This document shows positions 13,612 to 27,160 of a DNA stretch of 64,000 nucleotides, piece after piece; within the stretch, counting starts at the first letter, position 1, and each line of letters begins with the position of its first letter. Source of the stretch: Albula goreensis (taxonomy: Eukaryota; Chordata; Actinopteri; Albuliformes; Albulidae). The stretch lies in assembly GCA_022829145.1 (NCBI GenBank), contig CM040752.1:25973586-26037585 (forward strand), written 5' to 3'. Below the pieces are notes generated by a model. The model was not told the DNA's origin and ran no database searches. It saw nothing but the letters and a program-made list of their open reading frames with translations. The position numbers and the translations under genes are program-made.

Positions 13612-15567
13612 ACAACAAAGAACACCACAGCACAAAGCCTAATGGGGGCTTATGTAAATTTGGGTTTTCATCCCCTCTGTCCTCTTAACGGCATTAATAG
13701 AAGGGACCGTAGGATACTACAGTTTTGCGGTGTGGGGGAGCCCCTCCAGTGGGTAGCTAAAAGTGCCGCTATGTCATTCTCGATGGATCTCTTGGAAATA
13801 AGCTTGTCGTAGGCAGGTCATTACCCACATCTATCCACTTGATTGTGATATGTCTCCCCACACAAAAACGACAGCTTCCTCAATCACCAGACTCAGGGAG
13901 TCAGAGGCGGGAAAATGGCAGGGAGAGAAGAGCCACGTATAAAAATGTCAAGTCTAGAGTGGTATAATCAGCCTTGTCCCTCTCCCTCACTAAGCCCTTG
14001 TGCCAGGCCGCTCCAGAGCCACACAGCTTGTTGTCACAACCAGCCAATGACCCTTACAGTCATCTCTGGTGAGAGCTCTCCAAACACCTGCCCGCACTTC
14101 TCTGCTCACTGAAAAGAAGGCTCCAGGACTGAGGCCAAGTATTTAGGACCTGCTCTTGGTCTGTCTGTAGCCTACCATAACCGTACCCACTTCTTACACA
14201 GGTATGGCAAGGTCTCTCTTTGTGCTGAGCTAACAGGCCACATGATTTTCAGTCAATGTAGCTGTACTGTAACTGAATAATGGATGAATACCAATAGATT
14301 AAAACCGAGAGAAAAGGTGGACAATTAATCTAAGGTTTATTAATCTAGAAAAGCAAGAGCTAGATCCATTACCATGAATGAGGCCAACACCTTTTAGCAT
14401 TCACTGAAAAATAGATTTGTTAAAATAGGCTACATTTTGGTAGAAACATTCAAGGATGTCCCTCAGTTGGCTGTAAATAATTATTTTACATGAAGACTTT
14501 GGAAGTGAAAGACTTCAATGATTTTAAAAAGGCTATTTTTTTAACTAAAACAAACTATATTTCATGTCACAAAAAAATGGACGAGCTAGTTACAATACCA
14601 AGTTAGAAATGGAAGCTGCTCCCCCATGCAATAATAAAGCTCTAACAGGAAAAATATTTCTGTTAATTCAGTTAATAAATGAAACAAAAAATCTGGTAAA
14701 TCTTGCTACTATAGCTGTAGAAAGTGGTAGAAATCAAAAGATGTTTTCGACCAATTAAATAATTGTTATCACACTAAAAAGGACATAAAGGACAGAATAG
14801 GCACCCCTACTACTTATATTTAGATATATTTGTTTATTCATAGGTGTGTATGTCTCTCCTCAGTGTGAATGACATGGGACCAGCTGCTGCTGGGCCAAAC
14901 ACTAAATCTGTGACGAGCAGACACATTGGAAGCCTTTACAGATTCAGTCAAACAGCGTCCCCCGAAAATAAGCTTAGCTGTAGCATCACATCAAGAGCTA
15001 AGAGAAGCAGACGTGGGGAAGTGAATGTCACAGAACACAGAGCTATCCTACTGGGTATTTAAGTGTGCATAATTCATTAACCTTTTTAAAAGTTCCCACA
15101 AAACCCTGGGACTGTAAACAGTGCAGATGTGGCAGAAACCTACTTGTGCCTGTCCAAATCCCTTTCTGAAATTCATGGCTGGAATTAAAGGTACTTCGGG
15201 CTCCTCCTCTCCACCTTGTCCAGATCTTCCCCTACCCTCTTACATCCCTTCCCTTCCCCTCCCCCACAACACACTACCCCTTACTCAGGCCCGTTAAGAG
15301 AGAGGCAGCAGGATGAGCCTGCTTGATCTGAATCATTTCTAACATCTCCTCTTGCCCCACTATGGCCTTTCCACTCCACTCACATCACTGCACACAGAGC
15401 CCACTCCCCACACAGTATGAATGTGTACGTGTGTGTGTATACATACTATTATGGGAATGCATGTTTCTGTGTGAATTCTGCTCCAACCTGAACTCATTGT
15501 TTTTCCCCACCCCACACATCCTGACAGGAGGTTGGTTAGAGTGGAAAAGGAAACCCAGCAGCCTTAC

Positions 15568-15709
15568 CGTCCTCCTCCTTGTGTGCATTCTGTGGGCTAT
15601 GCATTCTCTCTCCGTGGCTGGGGCTCTGGTCAGATGTGGGGCCGTGATCAGCTGATATCCATGTGGGGTCGCTCATATCAAAATCCTCACTGCTCACTGA
15701 ACTCTCATC
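15568..15709 (-). CDS. nol4l: nol4l coding exon 5 (acidic/serine linker; probable start exon of a short isoform)
   Basis: This 142-nt exon begins after ttgtttgccag in phase 0 and ends GACG|gtaagg, giving 47 codons plus one base. It encodes '[20 protein letters not shown]' then '[20 protein letters not shown]' then 'NAHKEED'. The serine/acidic start suits CK2-type phosphorylation (inference). The block 'MSDPTW.SAD' and 'SPS..ERM.SPQN' matches NOL4L ('MSDSTWMSADP', 'SPSQDERMRSPQN') more closely than NOL4, which lacks the tryptophan; this is my main reason for calling NOL4L. The Met codon at 15676-15674 corresponds to the first residue of the short NOL4L isoform as I remember it, so this exon probably also starts a short protein made from a downstream promoter. 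No later exon of the gene is recognisable in the remaining 15.5 kb. Confidence 0.93.
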
Positions 15710-15943
15710 CTGGCAAACAAGACAGAAAGGAGACAAAAATGTAATTTCAGAGTGGGAGACAGTGGGAGCAGAGAGGAGGAGCTCTTAAGACCTAGTGTCT
15801 GGTTGCAGGTTTTCATGCTTGCTAAGAGATTACTAAAAAAAGATGCTCTGACTCCTTATGTGCACTCAAACAGATACTGGACAGAGGATCGAGGGAAATG
15901 GATGGACATTTATCTGATCACAGACAGCAATATGGTATGAAGC

Positions 15944-15968
15944 AAAAAAAAAAAAAAAAAAAAAAAAA
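15944..15968. repeat. Poly(A) run
   Basis: Twenty-five A on the plus strand, 235 bp upstream of the exon 5 acceptor in gene orientation (U run in the transcript). No retrocopy is recognisable to its left. Confidence 0.95.
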
Positions 15969-18426
15969 GGTCAAATTAGCTATATCTACTCAAATGACTC
16001 GAATGGGACTAGTGCTTCTCAGAGACAGAGTACCACCACACAAAAATGCCTTTCAACATTTTGCAGATTTAGCTAATTGGGCCACTCTGGACATAAGGCT
16101 TCCATCTTTGTAATCATATTTGCAAACATACCAAGTTTTCCGTTCTTCTCTCTGACCATATTGTATGGTGTGGCTGACTGCAGAATACCCACTTATGAAG
16201 GTCATATGGAAGAGTGAATATTATGCTCAATGGGAAATTATGGCAGTTTATGTAAAAAAAAAGGAAAGAATTAGCAAGGAATAATTTAGAAGTAACACAT
16301 GGTTAAGAGCCTTCGGCATAAAATAGGTTTAAAGTCTATTACAAATGTGAACAGTATGTAAATTGTCTTTAACCCTATTCAGACTAGTTTTCCATAAATC
16401 CCCAGGGGATCTTGTATGGGACTTTCACTGGCATATTTTTTTTTACCCAGACTGCTATTATATTGGAAAGGCACACATTTTATTGTGCTTGCACTTTTTT
16501 CAACCTGGATAAGTAAAACAGCATGTTGGCAAATCTTTAATCATGCAATGCAAAACACTTATTTCCATACATAAGCCAATAGGTCTGCTAAAATGGCAAC
16601 GTTCTTTTCCAATCTCATAGTGCACTGTTTGTTTTTGGTGTAAGTATTTAGGTACAGATTTTCTTCTCATCTGATTACAGTATTGTCAAAGTATTTGGTT
16701 TAGAAGCACTGTAACCAGATGAAAGAAATGACCTATTAGGTCCCTATACCTATAAGGTCTTAGTGCAGTATCTTTCAGATGGAACAGAAGAACAGCTTCC
16801 GTTGTGCAGTTTTGAAGCTGTTCTTTCAATTAACTGTTATTCCTGAAAATGTATCTAATAAATTAGCTTGCCATGTTATCTACTACGTCATCATGTAGCG
16901 AAACAACAATTCCACAAATTTCCAAGCTGTTACAATTGTGTCATATTTTGAATCTAGTCTGCTTATGGGATCTCATCTTAAACCAGCTGGACCCAACTGA
17001 AATACATATCCTACCTACTGACACTAAGTGGCTTACAAAGGCATTACCCTTCATTATTTATTGTTAATTCCACATTCATTTCAGTTGTTTATTTGTACTT
17101 GAGAGTTAGTTTGGTTTACTGCAGAAAAATCTTCCCAAACGTCTCCCACTCAGCTCCACACACAGCAACAACACATTTACTACAACAGCTGAAGCCATTT
17201 TAGTGCACAATTAATAATGGGTCGGCGGAGAGGGTGGGGCAACTACCATTACAGCTCTAAAGCTGCACCTTTAACATACTACTTTGTTCTTGGAAAAAAT
17301 CAGGGACACATTACTAAAGGATCAGGCCACTCTTCAAGGTGGTGAGGATGTAAAAGAAGAAATGACATGGAATTGGAGATTAGGGAAAAATTGTGAAACA
17401 AGGACACAAGGCCCTGGACGTTTTCTGCTCAACCACGCATCTGAAGTGAGAATGGTTAAAGATTAGCTGAGGTAGGGCTTCAGTATGTTCAAAGTAAGAC
17501 CTTGTTGACTTACATTCCCTTATTGAAACCTTGAAAGCTGAAAGCACTCCGAAGAGCTGAACAATAGTCAAATCATCCAGCGATGAAATGTGCTGGCAAA
17601 CAAAAAACCCAGATAGCTGGACTGAAAATGAAACTTTGAATGGTGTATATACTAAACACTATATGTGCTGAAAAAAAAAGATTTATACAAGGTCTAAACA
17701 TTTTCAGCAAATGCTCTGTTAGAAAGTCCACATGTATTTAAGCATCTGTCATTACGGTATCATAAAAGGTAATGAAAGCAAAAAAAATTCTATCGTACCA
17801 CAATTCTTTAATTCGTTTGATAAATCACACAGGCGTTTTTCAAATTTAAGTATAGAAATTCTAAGAAAGAACATGAAATATACAGAGACTGTGACTCCTT
17901 TGATAGGTTACTACATTTTCCCACCTAGAGCCCTTCAATCATTCACTCTTTCAACTGGGCATTTTTACAGAAGCTGAATTTCAGCCATAAATGTTCAGAT
18001 GGATCCAACAATAAAGCCTGAAAACAGACCTTAACAACTCCTGCTAAAAGTTGCAAGTACTGCTGTCTGACAACATGTCAATTTGGAGTGAAATTCATCT
18101 GTGTTACCCTGCATATTTCACATGCCTTTTCCAGGTTTAAGAAAGATGAGTGAGACAGAGAGCAGTTAGACTCTCTCTTCTTGGCCTCTTGTGGAAGGCC
18201 GAATGAAATAAAATGCCACATGTACACACTGTGGTAATTGAATCAGCTGCAGGTGATTTATAGCATCACCAGAATTAAAAGCTACTTAGGGACCAGGCAG
18301 CAGACTGGCAGTGCAACCTCCGGCCTTGGCCCCTGTGCTAAATGGCGTCTCCCCCCAGTTTCCCCCCTAAGCAATGGCCCTGTTGGCAGTCTATGGCCCT
18401 GATCTGCAACAGCAGTCCCCGCTTAC

Positions 18427-18492
18427 CTGTCACTCACCCCCGGCCCCTGCTGCCGGGCCCAGCACGTCCTCCAGTTGGTTAAATCGCACAGC
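18427..18492 (-). other. Possible alternative (poison) exon in nol4l intron 4
   Basis: On the minus strand an acceptor-like ATTTCCAG is followed by a 55- or 66-nt stretch with two good donors, GGGG|gtgagt (exon end 18438) and ACAG|gtaagc (end 18427). In the phase that exon 4 supplies, it reads 'AVRFNQLEDVLGPAAGAGGE' and then stops at TGA in the 66-nt form; the 55-nt form would shift the frame. Inclusion would therefore truncate the protein or trigger nonsense-mediated decay. The polypyrimidine tract is poor, so this may be chance. Confidence 0.2.
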
Positions 18493-21400
18493 CTGGAAAT
18501 TGGCCTGTGCATTATTAATGCGACTCAGTGAAGTCAGTACCGTATATACACTAGAGTATGGCTAGTAGCAAGATGTCAAGTTTAATACCTGAGTATGCAG
18601 GGAGGGACTGGTTTGTCTAAGTAACCAAAAAACAATAAAAAAAACACCCAAGCAAAGCACTAAGAGAATGTTTCACACTGGAGAGGGTCAAACTGGCAGC
18701 TATCTAGTGGGAGGGGTCAGGGATGGATGGAGGTCAATCAACTATAGTGACACACAAGCATCCAGCCAGTGACTGCACACATAGCCAGGTACTGCTTGTG
18801 ACAGTCACAGGGATTTGTCATGACCTGTCAATTACTGCTTCACCCTAGCAAGCCTCAGCCACAATAGCACATGTTTTTAGAGTTTATTCAATCCAATTAG
18901 CTATGCTACAAGCCATAGCGTATTATCTGCGGGTGTAAACTGCTCCATTAATGTCCTCAGCCAGGCTGTCAGGATTGGAGTGCTATAATGTGAAAATGAG
19001 AATATCTATAACATACATAACATCAGCACATTAATAAGTTTCTAATGCATGATCTAAAAAGACCTTCATTTAATCTGGCACTAAACTCCTGTTCAGTAAC
19101 AATCATATAAAACTTCATTCAACTGGATACATTCTATGTTAGAAAAATAATTCAATTTGAAACAATGCAAGATATGTGCAGCAGTATCATTCTGTCTTCA
19201 TCCACTTCCCCTCTATAGCTCAATAACTATACCCCTTTTATTAGTTTTTATTGTTTATTAATGACCTCTCTAATGTATTCTTCTCATCTGTTTGCAGATG
19301 GTGACACTAACCTCTCCTGAAAATTGTCATCTTTGCCAAATGAGAAATCAAGGTTGGAGTCTTAGCATCTTATCTTCAGTTACAAGATGAAAAAGCTTTT
19401 TAACCATAACGAATATAGGCTAATCCTGATCATCTGTAACAAGTTTCTTAAAATCAGTGTGATGAAGTGAGTGTCCCTCTTAATTCAGTGAAAGGCTGTA
19501 TGCCAGGGATTGCGTGCCTATTGTCTTCAGACAGGCACATGGGAGAAAAGAGCACAAAGAGGAGAACCTCTCGAAACAGACAGACGTTTACAAAGGCAAA
19601 GGCAGAATTTGCTTTCATACCATACAAATAAGCTGCACTGGGGCAAAGCAATATCAGTCCTTTGTTTCACCCAAACCCTTTACTGCTTAAGTAGATCAAT
19701 TATTTGGCTTAATTACCCATAATGACCATGTGTTCACAATGTGAGCACTTTGGATAGTATTCCTTGGGATATCCAAATCTGCAGAATGCAAAATACCCTT
19801 TTGTTCACCAGCCAAGCACTTCTTTCCTTATTTCATTTTCAAATCTTCTTTTAAGCATACTCCTTAGCAGTGCTTGCTGTTGAGATTTTACACCCAGAGA
19901 AGGCATTCATTTGCCTCAAAACATTAAAAAAGGAACTGAAAATGTCAACAGTTTATGGCTTTTGTCTGCCATTTTGCCTCTCAAAGCAGGCATCCTGAAA
20001 AGATAAAATCCATAATCCTGAATTTAGGAGGGGGTAAAAATGTTAAATAATAATTAACTTCTTCTATTTGTAATCTCTGACTCCTGTCTCTATGCATTGG
20101 GAGTAAAATGCATAATGTTTACTCTTCCGTGTTACGAGCACAAGTAGACTGAAGATGGGAGTTTTTCTCAAGCAAAGCAGAGTGGAGCTGAAGGAACTGC
20201 TAGGCCTACAGGAAAACAATGGTTTGGTATGACATCTTGCTAAGCTGTTCATTTATACGGAATCTATGCAAAACTTGATTTTTGCACTGCCTCAGTGAAT
20301 TCCAGTTCTGCTATGCTCATGCTCTAAAAAACTGAACTGGGACAGCTCACTCTGATCTTGACAATGATGATAGTCATAGCAAAGAATTTGCCTGGTCATT
20401 TGAAACAAACAATCAATTATTATATTTTTTGAAGACATTTATGACTTACTTCAATCTGACCAAATGTAAGCCTGTAACATATAATGAAACTAGTTTAACA
20501 GGTCACAAATGTTCATATCTTAACACAAATAGTTTAAGTCAGGTGTGTACCTTATGTTACTAATCAAAAAGGTGTTTAACATATTCATGCAGCAACCGGC
20601 CAATATACTATATCAGCAACCTATAGTAAAATTCCAAGTTCCTCCTCTGATCTAGGAGTATTCTTCAAAAATGTGAACTGCATTACAAATATGAAAGCCA
20701 AAGGAAGGAAATTAGAATGGGAGCATGGAAATATACAACTATCAACTGAGTACAATGGTGCATTTTAATGTTATTGCTAGGACTGTGATGATTAATCCAT
20801 TGATTAACTGATCAACTCATTTTTGGGAGAAATTAGGATTTATAAAAATGGGTAAAATTCATTGTAAAAAAAATTGTACAATTCCATATAATTAGCACAC
20901 TAGCTAAAGTTGGAGCACCTAAGACTGCTAGCTGACACTAAATAGTTATTATATTGAAAATTAGAAGCAATATGTGGCTTCCTATAGCCGATTTTTTTGT
21001 CACCCAGGGTAAGAAGTGAAGTTGAAAGCCTTATTCATGATTAATATAACACAAGTCACATGTTACCCTTTGGACTGTACTTTTGAGGTGTTTAAAATAG
21101 ATGAATTCATAGAAATTAACATAAAAAAAACTTTGAACCTTTAATTCAACCAATTAATTAATTAATTAAGTGTTTAATCATTTTTTTCTCAGGTTTTACC
21201 GACTAATACAGCACTGCAGGAAACCAGGCAGTTCCACACATAGTGGCTATGCCCCAGACTCTCCCCCAGCATACAAAGCACTTCCCCCACAGACAAGCAC
21301 CATGGACACAAGTTGCACTTCAGCAGAGCTAAATTTTACATTTGCTATAAATAGGTGAACGTAGGCATGTTTATCAGTTGTCATGGAAACTGATCAGGAA

Positions 21401-24400
21401 CAGCAAGTTTAACAAGCCAATTTGTTTTAAGCCATAATCAAAAGGAAATAGGGAAAAACATATATATGAATTTAACGATTAAACTAAACATTACATTTTA
21501 ACACAGACACCTATTTTATACCTTATATTTAGGTGACCCATGTTTTAAACTAATAAAGTATTCGAAAAAATTTACATGACTCTAACACTTGCCTGAAACA
21601 AAAATCAGGGTCACGTTCAGCAGCTTTCAACTGTACGATAGACAGTGAAACTTAAAGCTATTTGTACAAAGGAAAGAATTTAAGTTTTTGAATTATGTGA
21701 ATATCTTTTAATTCAGGGCCGCCAACAATAAAACATAGCCTACACAATGAACATGTGCTGCTTCTACACTGTCATTAGTTTATCTACAGTTTAGATCAGA
21801 TATGAATAATTTAACACAACATAAAACAAAACTGATAGAAAGGCAAAATCTATCAAATCAAAAAGATCATTTCTTGGCCATGTTTTCCCACAGAACTGAG
21901 CTGTTTGATAGACAATCAAGGTAAACGCTATAGACAGGTGCCAGTCTTACAGTACCTCACAGCCATTAAAAGCTACAGATGTCCCTCTGCGTTTGTCACA
22001 GGTTTTTTCCCCTCCTCTTCCTTTGAAATCAATTGAAACTTGGGAGAGCACCAAGCGGAGTGTATCATTTCTTCACAGCGAGGCGAGCGTATCGATAAGA
22101 GTGGCGTTTGTTGGCTGAGGCACAGCGTGAATCCACACACCGTAGCCCTGCGAGGATTAACATGGTGCAGACTGCAAGCCTCCACTGCAGAGTATTGATC
22201 GCACAGAAAACCAACCATGAGGGGAGGAAAATACCAGTACACACACATTCCCCTACATACATGCTCAACCATACGCACACACACATATGCTCCGAAACAC
22301 AGCAGACCTGCATGATTCATCTGAGCATGAAGAGCATGAATTAAAAAAGGGTTAAGGCAGTTCTTCAGCTACACAGACATACGGAAGGACAAGCAGACAG
22401 ACCCCTATCAAGGGTTATTTATTATATTAAAATGCTATATGAGTGTTTCAGCCACAGAACAAAAAGTATGTATACTTTACATATCAGCAATCCATTACAT
22501 GAAGATGGACGATAATCAATTATTCCAACTGACCTTTCTTATGCCCCTCATTGATTACCCTCGCAGCACTAGCTATTTCTGTTGCTGTTCTGTTAGAGGG
22601 ATGCTGTTCTGATTATCGTGCAGCTGACTGGGGGAAAATCACACAGCAGGCCAAGGCCCGGAGGAAACATCGTTTGAAACAATACCTCCGCACATCCGTT
22701 TTGACGCCACTGTTTTATTATTATTCTGTGTGGTGCTTTATGACAACCAAGAACAAAAGATAAAAAAGGCTACAGACTACTGGGCGTCTGGATCAGCTGC
22801 TCTTGTTTCAGTCACATCAGAGTCCGTCCCCCTGCACTGGGGGGCTCAAATGATTCCTCCATTAGACCTTGTCCAACGGTGTGCCACTGAGCACGCGTCT
22901 GAGTAAGCCTTCAGAGCCCGCATTTCACGATTCAGGGGAACGACAGAATGACATATCAGAAATGTGAAGACAAAGGAGGAAGGGAATCCATAATCCGTGC
23001 CCCCCAGAGCCTATTAATTACACGACTGAATATAGAGCCCTGCCCCGGTTACTAAATGAAGACACAAAGGGAGTGAAGATATGGGAAGACGATTAACAAT
23101 TCATCTAATCTGCTCTGAATCTAGGTTCTGTACCTCTCTTCAGCAGCATATAACTCCACATGAGCTCACGTTTAGGGCAGTGCTGCAATTGTTTGAAATT
23201 ATGACTTCCATGAATGTTAGGAAAATGATCAATAAAAATGGACATGCCATGATTTTCACAATTCAGCCTTTTCCATAAATAATTTTTGAAGGCATCAAAT
23301 ACTATCTTCCTGCATGCTGCTATGCACCTAGGTAGTGGGTGTGTCCCCAGAACCACCACATTCAGCTTTCTGACAATATAACATTATATAGATTGGTGCA
23401 AACATTTTCTCAACATTATTGCAAACCATTATCCCTGTCATTACGGTAGAAAATACAGATTGATAGAGAAAATGTAAGACCTAAATGGCTACAGACTGAA
23501 TGAGATTCAAACATCTGCTCTTTAAAAGATTTTAATGCAGGTGTTTCCTGCAATAAACCTGAACAGGTGACTGAAATAATGTTTAATGAATCAAGGCCTC
23601 TACTGCAGCTGAAATAAGTATCCACCTTACCTAATTTTAGACTGAATTATTTAAGGTGCAGGTGACTTTGAGTATTTTTTTTCTAGCAAGAAACAGATGG
23701 ACTGTGACATGAAGAACAGTCACACAGAAGAACACCTGCATTAATTGAAACACATCAAGCAGGAAGTAAAACTTGAAGATTTCAACAATATATTGTTTCA
23801 GGCTTTACCTCATCGTTCAATTCCATGCACTTTTTCTCTTGCAATTTCTGAATAATGAAAAGGCTTAATTCCTCATTTTCCTGGAAACAACTAGCTCTTT
23901 TCACAGCGGTCAATGATTTGCAACTGCTGTAGAATACACACTAAAATGTGTACATTTCTCCAGGTGATTTCTTTCTTAGCATTTGCAACAGCTGCCCACC
24001 AGATATGGAAATATATGTATTCTGACATAAGAAATTAACATAGCAAAACATGGTGAATATTTGAGCCTGGAGTTGAATTAGGCACAGCTGGGATTGGAGG
24101 TGAGGGTAACCAGCATCCACAACGCATGGCCCTCATGTATAATAGCTGCATCTATTATCCAGGAGTCATGCACATTCTGCAGGAAGAATGGGCTGGTCCA
24201 TCTCCTCTTAGCTCCACTGTATGAATTACACATGGCTCATGTCTGCTCAGACTGTGAAGAGAGCCCACCGCGCTACAAAACTCATTTATAATTCGCAGAC
24301 ACCAAGCTACTGTATTCCTGATGAGATGCCAGCAACAAATCAATTCTCTGTCAGAAGGGCCCGAGGTGAGCTCCAGTGCAATGGACTTCCTTGATCATAG

Positions 24401-25283
24401 CAAACACAGGAATACATTCTCAACCTTGGGGCCCCCTATGCCTCACTGTATAATGTGTTCTTACCGAAGAGAGCGAGTCGCTGACATTGGATTATCTTTT
24501 TACCTTCTTTCTGTTTGGCTGGATATTTTTTCCCCTCCACACAACGAAGGCAGTAAAATAGTGTTGTTTATCTGTGTGGTGCAGGGGAATAATGGACCGG
24601 GAATTTCACTGCAGTGCGAGTACTCCAGATTTCAGAACTGTGGCTTGTCATTTTCTCAAGATCTGAAATCGCTCTTTCAGATGTGCTGCATATTGAGAAA
24701 CCTAGGCTGAAACCCTTATTTTTTAAATCCTGTACAAGATTAGTTTTGAGTACTCTTTCAGCATCACCACTTACTGTCTTACATACTCATGGTCTTGCAG
24801 AGAAATCTTACAGACAGTGTATACATTGCTGTCTTGGAACAGGATACCAAATACCTCTGGCAACCCATGCAAAGGCAGAGCATGGCTTCAAGAAATTCAA
24901 ACAATGGTGAACAGATACACAGCATAGGCCTTGTTTTTGTTTGTCTTTCTAGTATTCTTTAGGTTTTAGTATGAATGGCAACTGCAAAACAGCAATTATC
25001 TTTTAACTGAAATGCTATTCACACCTGTGAATGAGGCAGGTCTTCTCTTCTGAAAGCTTCCTTTGATGCTAACAGGTTTCACATAGCGAATATAGACATA
25101 TTTCCCCAAGTGGCAATCGCAGTGATACATATTTAACTGGCAGCTTCTCAGATGCCCGGTGACTTCATCACAGTAACAAGAGTGCACCGATCTCCTTTCA
25201 CAAGACAAGGTTTACTGCATCTGAGAGCTGACATGACACGGCCTCTATTGCTCTCCTTCTCCGTCTATCTTTTACACACACAC

Positions 25284-25370
25284 CAGGGCTGCACAATACA
25301 TCTTTTTTTAAAATGTCACTGCAATATAAACTTGTGCAATAAGCTAATCACAAAAGACTGCAATATCTGA
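25284..25370. mobile_element. Fragment of a hAT-like repeat (CAGGGCTGCACAAT end)
   Basis: The start CAGGGCTGCACAATACATC is the familiar terminus of a hAT-type element abundant in fish genomes, followed by 'ACTGCAATAT' and 'TTGTGCAATA' motifs. Only the left part is recognisable; the right end cannot be placed. Confidence 0.45.
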
Positions 25371-26734
25371 CCATGACTTGGCCTATCGCTATGTTATTTT
25401 GAAAAACATATGGGCATACCTGCTACCTTCTAGATTTTTTTGTTTTAACAATCCTGACGATTAGGAAGGGAGGAGGGAGAGAGTAGGAAAAAGACATGTC
25501 AAAATGTGTGTTTCATCTGTATTTAATGAAATTGATGCATTATGTTTGATTTGTTCAAAATGTTGTCTTTTCATTTTTAGTCAATAGCAGACTCACTGTT
25601 TGGGTTTAACAGTATGCTAACAGTAGCAGGACACAACTGTGTATACTTCAAAAGGATTAAAACCATATTGGCATCACAACATTCAACAAAGTTATCGTAT
25701 ATTTTCCTCATATCATACACTGTTGCCACACACACACATGCACACACACAAATGGGGATACATTGTAAGAAATTATTTAGCACCAGTGTCTCTCTTGAAA
25801 TACATGAACTCACCACATAATGTACACGCTGACTTACAATCAGGGGGTCTACTCAAAGCCAGCCAAAGGGCTTCTTATCTGCTTGTGTATGGGAATAACA
25901 TAAAGGGCAGGGCAGAGTGTATGTGAGTAATAGTCAAAGTAGTGTATATTTGACTATCAGACAAAACAGCGTGCATGTAACTGTTAGATGTCAATGAACA
26001 GTGTGTATACTACAATTAGAACAGTGTGTAACTGTCAGACAGACCAAGGAAGACAAAGGAATAAAAAGAGTAATATATAAGGAACTGGCATTCAACAATT
26101 CCTATTTGGGAACATCCAACATCATAGCGAAGCAGTATACATGGGAATGTGTGGCATTCACTATTTGCTGTGGTAACAGAGCCTGAGGATTTCAGTGCAA
26201 CTGCGAGTCCTGATTCTATCTGCCATGCTCCTCTCTGACTCGGCTTCCAGTGGAGGTGTGAGGGACAGCAGGGGGCTTTATTCCGGTCAGTGCCCGAGCC
26301 CAGTACAGTCACGCTCCTCATGACCTCCATAACAAATCTCTGCTCCAGTCCACACTGTCATATCCAGCCTGGCTTTATTTCATTACCACGAGCTAAGACA
26401 AAACGAGAGGTTTGTGCCAGAAACCACGCAAAGACAATTGCAAGTGGAAAGTGCTATTCCTTTCAAAGTTTATCTCTCTTTGTATCACTTTCTATAAGTT
26501 GAGTGAGCATGTTGTTCGCAAAAAGTACACTCAGATATTAAGGTAATTTGTACATGAGCACAAATTGGACTCGGAAACTATTTGAACATGGTGTTGTTTT
26601 GTGCCTACTGAATGAGAGGAGGAATAAGGCTTCAGGAATACTGCAGCGGATAATGGAACGTCAAACCATCCCCCCTTTGGTTTTTAGAGCGGTTGATATG
26701 TTAAACCCATCTGATCAGGACCGCTGTTTACATC

Positions 26735-27160
26735 ATGCGCACTCGCAGATTACCGTGCAGCGCCACACGCTGCTATCCCCTGCTCTAATCCACAGTCAAG
26801 CACAAATCTACTGCGAGTGCGACGATTAACCCCTTTCCCTTCTGGAATTGATTCTACAAAGAAAGGCGGGATTACGTTTGCTCCAGGTCGGGAAAAAAAA
26901 AAAGCGATGCGCGTACAAGTCGAGGTGCAGGGAGACATAGAGCAGACGACCAGACCGCGTTGCATTTGAAGGGGGCCCCTGCCGCTGGAGGAGAAAGAGT
27001 CGTTCCGCTGGGTGAGCCTTATACATCCTCCCTGCTGCTGGCGCGGCGAGCCAGGGTGAGGAGCCAGGCCTATGGGGAGCACCGCAGAGGGATTCGCCCG
27101 TCACCTCCCCGCCGCAGACTGCCTGAGAGGAAACGAGCCGTGACAAGCCAGGAAATCACA
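26735..27160. promoter_or_regulatory. CpG-rich patch in intron 4
   Basis: This GC- and CpG-rich patch stands out from AT-rich surroundings, with clusters such as GCGCACTCGC, GATGCGCG and GGCGCGGCG. Plus-strand donor-like sites occur at about 27012 (CTGG|gtgagc) and 27055 (CAGG|gtgagg), and minus-strand gtgacg at about 27105. It could be an internal promoter, an enhancer or the start of an antisense RNA. Reading frames of 106 and 110 codons on the minus strand across it are arginine/proline/serine-rich and resemble no known family, so I do not call a protein. Confidence 0.35.

Larger units (their letters stand above)
1..15567 (-). other. nol4l: nol4l intron 5 (left part; continues beyond the window)
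   Basis: After the exon 5 donor (gtaagg) the rest of the window to position 1 reads as intron. I looked on the minus strand for the later NOL4-family exons (the 'LNLS' or 'INLC' motif, the acidic 'DEDDHED' run, 'AERLKAFNMFVRLF') and found none, so they must lie further left. The stretch holds G-rich DNA at 1-310, a decayed minisatellite at 1196-1495, CA/TG runs, short tandem TCACAC arrays at 4.3-5.0 kb, two decayed interspersed repeats and a G-quadruplex motif near 10.0 kb. GC-richer patches (1.8-2.45 and 5.1-5.4 kb) carry open frames of no recognisable family. Confidence 0.8.

Noticed and set aside
1-15567. Further nol4l exons left of exon 5
   Set aside because: The expected downstream motifs of the family are absent from all minus-strand frames here, so these exons are taken to lie outside the window.
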